A stretch of DNA of 64,000 bases, taken from NCBI GenBank assembly GCA_016617785.1, contig JADILM010000001.1:1426001-1490000 (forward strand), written 5' to 3'. This DNA comes from Sporobolomyces roseus. Its lineage: Eukaryota; Basidiomycota; Microbotryomycetes; Sporidiobolales; Sporidiobolaceae. Shown in pieces: positions 58,212 to 64,000 of this stretch (position 1 is the first letter of the stretch; every line of letters starts with the position of its first letter). Below the pieces are notes generated by a model that had not been told where the DNA came from, did no database searches, and saw only the letters and a list, made by a program, of their open reading frames with translations. The translations under genes were made by a program, and so were the position numbers.

Positions 58212-58566
58212 TCACTGTCGAGGCCCTCCTCGAATCGCCGCTTCTCTGTACTCCTGAGGACCTCCTCGAAGGGTAGCGCCCTTGCGTCGAAGCTCGTCGA
58301 GTCGCTTCATAGCCTACCAGCGAGGTTCATCTAGTCAGCCCGAGTCCAGCCTCTCTTTCGTCGAAATCGTTCGAAATTCACCGATTCGAAGCTATCTTGA
58401 TTGAATGACCGGCGGTTCTGTGAAGCCCAGCCAAGCTATCGAGTCAGCGAGTGATTAGTTATGTCAGGAAGTGCGAGGACGCACCTTTGCCTTGAACCGG
58501 TCGAGTGAATAACGAGTCAGTCAAAGTAGCTCGATGATAGTGGAAAGTGCTCACAGAGTCGGCCAT
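58212..58566 (-). CDS. Predicted 57-aa protein with a 6-base microexon
   Basis: Tentative small gene. Reading on the minus strand from ATG at 58566: MADS, an intron starting GTGAGC, a 6-base exon coding AK, an intron starting GTGCGT, LGWASQNRRSFNQDSFES, an intron starting GTGAAT, then AMKRLDELRRKGATLRGGPQ and EYREAAIRGGPRQ, stop TGA at 58212-58214. All junctions are phase 0, and the introns have CTGAC branch-like elements. Skipping the microexon also keeps the frame. The product would be a small basic protein. An out-of-frame upstream ATG opens MFRRLVYFRIFIS, a short hydrophobic frame that could act as an upstream reading frame. Confidence 0.4.
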
Positions 58567-58806
58567 GGAGTTGAGCGAGCCGAGATAAGCGTGAGTGAGA
58601 AGGAGAAGAGTAGCTGAGAGAAAGAAATGAAAATTCGGAAATAGACGAGTCGACGAAACATAGCAAAGAGACGACAATGGCCTCGAGAAACTGAGCTATC
58701 TCGTTCAGCGATCGTGAACACCCATCGTGAGAGGGTCATGCGAGATTAGGGTATCAAATTGCTGGTTTTGCTTACTATGTTCAAACTCTCGAAAACTTCC
58801 ACCTCT

Positions 58807-61204
58807 CTAACCCAATCGCTTCAACCTAGCCTCCGCCGCTCTCGCCCTTTCCTCCCTCTGAATCCTCATCTTCTGTTCCTCTGTCAAATTCCCTTGTTGC
58901 CTCTGTTGAATCGCCATTGGAGGACCTCCTCCTAACCTCTTCGGTCCCTTCGTAGGAATACTCATCAACCTCTCTTCCTCCCTCTTCCTCTCCTCCTCTC
59001 CTTTCACTTTCCTCTCCTCTTCCTTTACCCTATACTCCTCGGCTTCAACCGCTTCCCTCTCCCTCTGTTTCGCTCTCAACACTTCCCTTTTCGCTTCCTC
59101 TTTCGCTTCCTTCTCCTTCTCCTTGGTTTCATCTAATCCACTAGGTACCCTCGCTCCTCCAACTGAAGTCCCCATCCAATCCCACCAATCAGGATGTTGC
59201 ATCGTCAAGAACCTAAACACGTTCCTAACTCCCTTCGACCTCGCCAACTCATAAGGTGTTTGATCTCCCTCTTCTACAAGCGTAGGATCAGCTTTCTTGA
59301 CTTCCAATAACCACCTCGTCATTTCCACCTGATCACTCGCACTCGCAACATGCAACAATGTCAATTTACCCTCCTTTCTCTCCTCCATCCAACTCGGCAA
59401 TGTCCCCCAAACTCCTGATCCAACAATCTCCAATTCCGGTCCATACTTGTCCAAGAAATTTGACACTGCTTCAACTTTCCCCTTCTTGACCATCTCGACC
59501 AAACGCTCCCAACGATCTCGTTCCAATTCCTCGAGTTTCGTCAATTTCATGACTTTCTCTTTCTTTGGTTGGGGAGCAGCGGGAGTCGTGGTCGGAGCTG
59601 GTGTAGGAGTGATGGAAGCGAGGTAGGCGGCATCGAGTTCTGCGAGTGCTTCGGAGGTGAGGTGAGAAGTTTTCACTTTCGTCAATTCGATGAAGGATCG
59701 AACTAATTCAGCGATTGTCTGTAAGGACGACAGTTCCGATCAGTTTCCGCAAGGCGAAGAGATCTGAGAGAAACGAGTGCTCACAGGTCGTCGAGTAGGA
59801 AAAGTAAATCCTCTAATCCTCGGATCACCTAATTTCGTTCTCTCCCGAACACCTCATCAGTTCCGACCTTCCAACTCGAAAGAGAGAGAGAGAGGACAAC
59901 GCACCCCTCGTTAAGACGGCGTTATCGTATCCCATGAAAGTTTTGTAATAACTTTTACTACACCTCAAAAACACCAATTCGGATTCATCAATCTCTTGCC
60001 TCCAACTATCCAATAATTCTCTCACTTCCTACAAACACCTCTCAACATACTGTATCAGTACGACCGAAAGTAGGGATAGAGGGAGGACGGAAAGGGGAAA
60101 ACGTACGTCGGTGAGAGCTGCTTCGTTGTGTCGACGAATTTGTGCTCCTGCAGATTTAGCTTTCCCATTCGCATTATCGTTCGCTCCTTGACTACCTCCC
60201 TGTTTACGACGAGCTACAAGTTCACTTATCATCGTCAGCATTTCTCCCTCTAGCAAAGCTGAGTGAAAGAAGTGTGGGCTCAACTCGTATAACGATGAAA
60301 AGTCTTCTTCTCCAAAATGACCAATTCCTTTTCCTTTTCTTTACCCTTTCCTTTCCCAACCAATCTCGGTCTCAAACTGACCACCATTCCCGCGAAATGT
60401 CCTCCACCAAACATCAACAAAGTCCATTTCCTTTCCCTCCCTTCCTGTCCCTCTCCCTCTTGTCCCAATTGTAAATCCTTCAATTCTTGTAAGATCTCGG
60501 GTGAATCATCAGATTGACGTTTTTGTAATTTACCTCCTGCGAGAGGTAAGATTGTACGATACACTCCAAATTGAGTATCTGGTTGAATTTTTGACGCTTC
60601 GTACCATATTAATGCGGTACGAGGTCCAGTCGAAGGATCTACTAACTCGTCTTCTTCTGATGGAGGCTTTGGGTGGGAGAGGGATTGTTTCGAAAGTAAA
60701 CGGGAGAGTGCGTTGGGTGATTCGGTAGAGGAGGAGAGGGAGAATTCTTCTTCTAGATCGGAAAGGGTCGAATTGGATTCTGAACCAGAGATAGAATCTG
60801 ATAGATCTATAGTTAAAGAGTTGCGTAATGAGGTGAGTTGAGAGAGAGCGAGAGAGAGAAGTGAAGTTATTTTACGTACTTTCGACCAAATTGTTGAACT
60901 CTTCTTCCCCTACCGGAGTTGTCTTACCCTGTAATTTCAACTTGACGTTGTATTTGTACCAATCGGTTTTGTAATGCTCCTTCAACCCAATGACATCACT
61001 AAAACTTGCACCAGTCAACGCACAAACGTAAGCTCCATCTGGTTGTTTCTTTTGAGTATCTTGAATTGGTGTAGGAGGAGTTGAGAGTGCGTTTGAAGGG
61101 TGTAAAGGGTGAGTAGGGGGAATGACGAGTTTGCGAGGTTGGAGATGAGGTAGGAGATCGGAGGGTAACGAGAATGCGTAGAGCGAGGGTAACTTGTACG
61201 CCAT
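58807..61204 (-). CDS. VMS1: Vms1/ANKZF1-type peptidyl-tRNA release factor
   Basis: Vms1 frees stalled nascent chains from tRNA on 60S ribosomes and works with Cdc48/p97, also at mitochondria. Starts MAYKLPSLYAFSLPSDL at 61204. A degenerate zinc finger follows (CALTGASFSDVIGLKEHYKT). The VLRF1 catalytic domain has LMFGGGHFAGMVVSL, FHRYT, RRKQGGSQGANDNANGKAKS with the GSQ active-site Gln, and AGAQIRRHNEAAL. Then come FLRCSKSYYKTFMGYDNAVL and GFTFPTRRPTIAELVRSFIE, the signature linker. Two ankyrin-type units follow (LTLLHVASASDQVEMTRWLL; QTPYELARSKGVRNVFRFLT). A long charged coiled coil ends at ERARAAEARLKRLG, a match to the p97-binding VIM helix. The stop is at 58807. It is divergent from GatB with 134 bases between the starts. 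Confidence 0.93.
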
Positions 61205-61338
61205 TGAGCTGGCCAAGGTTGTTACCTTTCTAGAGAGGTGAATGACTGGGATTTGACAATGAATCGGAGTTGAGAGAGAGAAGTAATACTATTAATCGGT
61301 TTCGGTTTCTTCTCTTACTCTGACTCCTTTATGCATCA
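61205..61338. promoter_or_regulatory. Compact divergent promoter of VMS1 and GATB
   Basis: Only 134 bases separate the two ATGs, so both genes likely share control elements. No distinctive site can be named by eye. Confidence 0.5.
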
Positions 61339-63906
61339 ATGATCAATTCTCATTTACTTCGGATCCACTCCAGACCATTTGCCCTTCTCCCCTTTCCACT
61401 CCTAGCTCTCTCCCGCTCATTCTCCTCGACTTCCTCCTCTTCATCTCATCCAACATTCCCTTCCTTCTCTCGTCCCTCCCCTTCCCCCTACCCAGGCTAT
61501 CTCCCCACAATAGGAGTAGAACTTCATGTACAACTCAAACACAACCTCAAACTATTCTCAAGTAAACCTTTCCCCATCTCCTTCCTTCCTTCCTCCTTCT
61601 TTCTCTTAACTCTCTCTCTGTCTCGTTCACCTTGTATAGGAGCTCTAGCAACCTATGACGCACCTCCAAACTCTCACGTAGCATTACTAGACGCTTCCCT
61701 ACCTGGTTCTCTACCCGTAAGCAACCTCCCTCCCTCCCTCCCTCGAATCGCACGGACTGATCAGGAGTCGAGTGAATTTGAGTAGGTACTTCAACCTCAA
61801 GCAGTCAGACTGGCACTATTGGCTTGTTTAGCGTTTGATAGTCAAATAGGAAACAAGAGTGGGTTTGATAGGAAACATTATTGGTACCCTGATCAACCCA
61901 TGGGTTATCAAATAACTCAGAAATACGGTACACTTCTTTCTCTCTCTCTCTCTATCTTTTTTATCTCTCTATAGATGAGTGTGTTGAGAATTTGGGGAAG
62001 GTTTGAAATAATAGCTCCGTTGGCAAAGGGAGGCAAAGTGAGGGTTAGGAGGAAAGATGAGAGTTGGTTGGAAGTTGGGTTGGAACAGGTTCAATTAGAA
62101 CAGGTGAGTCTCTCTCTCTCTCTCTCTCTCCTTCCAAATCAACGACAAGAGAGGGACCTTTCTCCTTCTCTCTCCGACGAAAACACACTCGCTGATGCTC
62201 TCTCCCTCTCTCCCTCTCTCCCTGTCTCCCTCTCGTTTTTTTCGTGTATTCGCTTGTTTCGATTAAAACAGGATACAGCTAAATCATTCCATGATCCCGA
62301 TTCACTCGGTACCCTAGTCGACTTGAATCGATTCGGAGCAGCACTAATCGAAATAGTCACTCTCCCTGACCTCTCGTACGCTTCTCCCTCATTCTCCTCT
62401 CTCTCTCCAGCGAGGTGACTGATGAGAGATATTGAAAGGGTATGTTTAGATCAGCAGAGGAAGCCGCTTCGTTCGTGAGGACTATTCAAGCGATCTTGAG
62501 ACACGTTGGAACTTCAAACGCAAATATGGATAAAGTAACCTTTTTTTTCTTTTCTCTCCCTCTCTCTTTGCCCCTTTGCCCTTTCTCCTCTTCTCTCATT
62601 TGACTCTTTCTGACCGACTCAAGCTGATGATCGGCACTTCTGCATAGGGTGAACTTCGAGTAGACGTGAATGTTTCAGTCCGACCAGAGGGTTCATCGAT
62701 TCCTGGTACAAGGTGTGAAGTAAAGAATCTCAATGGCCTAAAATTCATCTCTGGTGCAATCGGTCAGTACTCTCCTTTCTCTCTCTTTCTTCCCAAAAAA
62801 CCTCTTCTCTCGTTAAAAAACCCTCATAACTGATCTCTTTTTCGAGGAGGAATTAGATTCCGAGATTCAACGACAAATCTCGATCCTCGAGAAAGGCGAC
62901 GAAGTGATACAAGAAACTAGAGGGTACGATGCGCTTGAAGGAAAGACTTTTGGATTGAGATCGAAAGAGGATGCACCAGATTATCGATATTTCCCAGATC
63001 CAGAACTTGGGTTCATCTCTATCTCTCCCGTAAAGTTCCTCCTCTTCTGTCTCTTCTTGAGTTTGTACTGATAGAGTGGGAGAGAACAGGAGCAATTGGA
63101 GGGGTTGAGGAAGGAGATGCCAGAGTTACCGGATAAAGCGTTTGAGAGGTTACAACTGCAGTATACTCTCTCGGCTAGGGACGCGGGAATACTTGTCGCG
63201 TTGGGAGAAGGGATCGAGGATGAAGGTCAAGGTGAAGGGATGGCGAGTATCGGAGTGAGTTATTTCGAGAGGGTTGCGAAGGGGAGGGAGGGGAGGATTT
63301 CGGCGAATTGGTAAGCAGTCTCTCTCGTCTCAATCTCTCACTCACGTACTCTCGAGGTTGGTTGGGAAAGGGTTAACCAACCGAGGAGGGTGTTTATGTA
63401 GGGTCATTCACGAGTTATTGGGAGGTTTGACCAAAGTTGAAAAAAGTTTGGTCGATAACCCGATCGGACCTGAGGAATTGGGAGAATTGATCGATTCAGT
63501 CACTCAGAACCGATTGACTGGTGAGCACTATCTTCCTTTCTTCTTTCAAGCTCCAAAAAGAGAATCAAGCTGATAATGATCATTCCACTCCGTTTTTATT
63601 TTTCAAGGTACCAATGCAAAAGCCTTCCTCCGGTCGTATCTCACGGCCCACACACCTTCATCTCCCTCATTCTCTTCCTCCCTCTCCTCTCTCCTCGAAT
63701 CTACACCTCCTCCACCCGCAACCGCATCCTTCGAACCGCTATTGAAAGAAGTGATTGACAGTCATCCTGAAGAAGTTAAGAAGATTCGAGGTGGGAACAA
63801 GAAAGTGGTGATGAGATTGATCGGAGAGGTTATGAAGAGGAGTAAAGGGAAAGCGGATGCGAAGTGGGTGAGGGAGGAACTGGAGAAAAGGTTGTCAGGC
63901 GAATAA
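61339..63906 (+). CDS. PET112: Mitochondrial glutamyl-tRNA(Gln) amidotransferase subunit B (GatB/Pet112)
   Basis: Subunit B of the amidotransferase that converts Glu-tRNA(Gln) to Gln-tRNA(Gln) in mitochondria. The start at 61339 ([20 protein letters not shown]) gives a presequence rich in Arg, Ser and His. Seen: [148 protein letters not shown], and the C-terminal tRNA-binding YqeY-like tail with [20 protein letters not shown]. The stop is TAA at 63904-63906. Introns here are more variable in length and rich in CT repeats. GatA and GatF partners are not in the window. Confidence 0.93.
61943..61958 (+). repeat. CT dinucleotide tract in a GatB intron
   Basis: A run of alternating C and T near the middle of an intron of the GatB gene, probably part of an extended polypyrimidine stretch. 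Confidence 0.6.
62107..62131 (+). repeat. (TC)12 microsatellite in a GatB intron
   Basis: A perfect TC run of about 12 units directly after a splice donor. The same intron carries more CTCTCC repeats around 62199-62235. Likely length-variable. Confidence 0.75.
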
Positions 63907-64000
63907 TTTAGAGGGAGAAAGCGAGTTGCGATGAGGAGGACTGCTGAGGGTTGTAGAACGAGAAGGGTTATAGAGATTTTGGTGCTGGAGTATCTACCTT
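63907..64000. other. GatB 3' flank
   Basis: The last 94 bases follow the GatB stop. No feature is visible. Confidence 0.4.

Overview
The window is nuclear DNA of a basidiomycete fungus, probably a yeast-forming one. Genes are compact and intron-rich: most introns are 45-75 bases, with GT-AG ends and a CTGAC/CTGAT-like branch site close to the acceptor. Proteins are Ser/Pro/Gln-rich. The content (fungal phytochrome, Zn2Cys6 factor, QUTR-type repressor, complex I assembly factor, Gpi16) is fungal. No prokaryotic operon, CRISPR array, phage or clear transposon is visible, and I saw no convincing tRNA or rRNA gene. Taxon is inferred from gene style only.

Layout. 1-1931: 3' part of a GPI transamidase subunit (PIG-T/Gpi16). 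2672-8773: large phytochrome hybrid histidine kinase. 10029-10965: CIA30-like protein. 11409-12237: small unknown gene. 12827-14624: zeta-crystallin-like quinone oxidoreductase with two possible starts. 15103-19088: Gln-rich ARID protein (SWI1-like). 19633-22783 and 23192-26408: a QUTR-like repressor and a Zn2Cys6 factor, divergent around a 408-base promoter. 26581-28720 and 28971-31273: two tandem MFS transporters; a third paralogue lies at 49681-51730. 31550-33784: gamma-tubulin. 34474-37268: Mep/AMT ammonium transporter behind GATA sites. 38542-39551: COX5/COX IV. 40173-42200: unknown two-zinc-finger protein with an in-frame TGA. 42375-44167: secreted GDSL/SGNH protein. 44894-45656: small unknown protein. 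46096-49373: GCN20-type ABC-F ATPase. 51836-53332: inositol monophosphatase. 54619-56402: 3-phosphoglycerate dehydrogenase with a start codon split by an intron. 57249-57875 and 58212-58566: two small unknown genes. 58807-61204: Vms1/ANKZF1. 61339-63906: mitochondrial GatB.

Most neighbours are unrelated housekeeping genes. The part that looks like a functional block is 19.6-31.3 kb: a repressor descended from the shikimate enzymes of the AROM protein, a divergent zinc-cluster activator, paired CGG/CCG half-sites between them, and two carboxylate-type transporters. It recalls the ascomycete quinate (qut/qa) regulatory pair, but no quinate catabolic enzyme is in the window. A second loose theme is mitochondrial: Vms1 and GatB share a 134-base divergent promoter, and COX5, CIA30-like and the quinone reductase also lie here. 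Exon borders were read by eye from splice consensus and reading frame, so gene outer ends are firmer than internal junctions.
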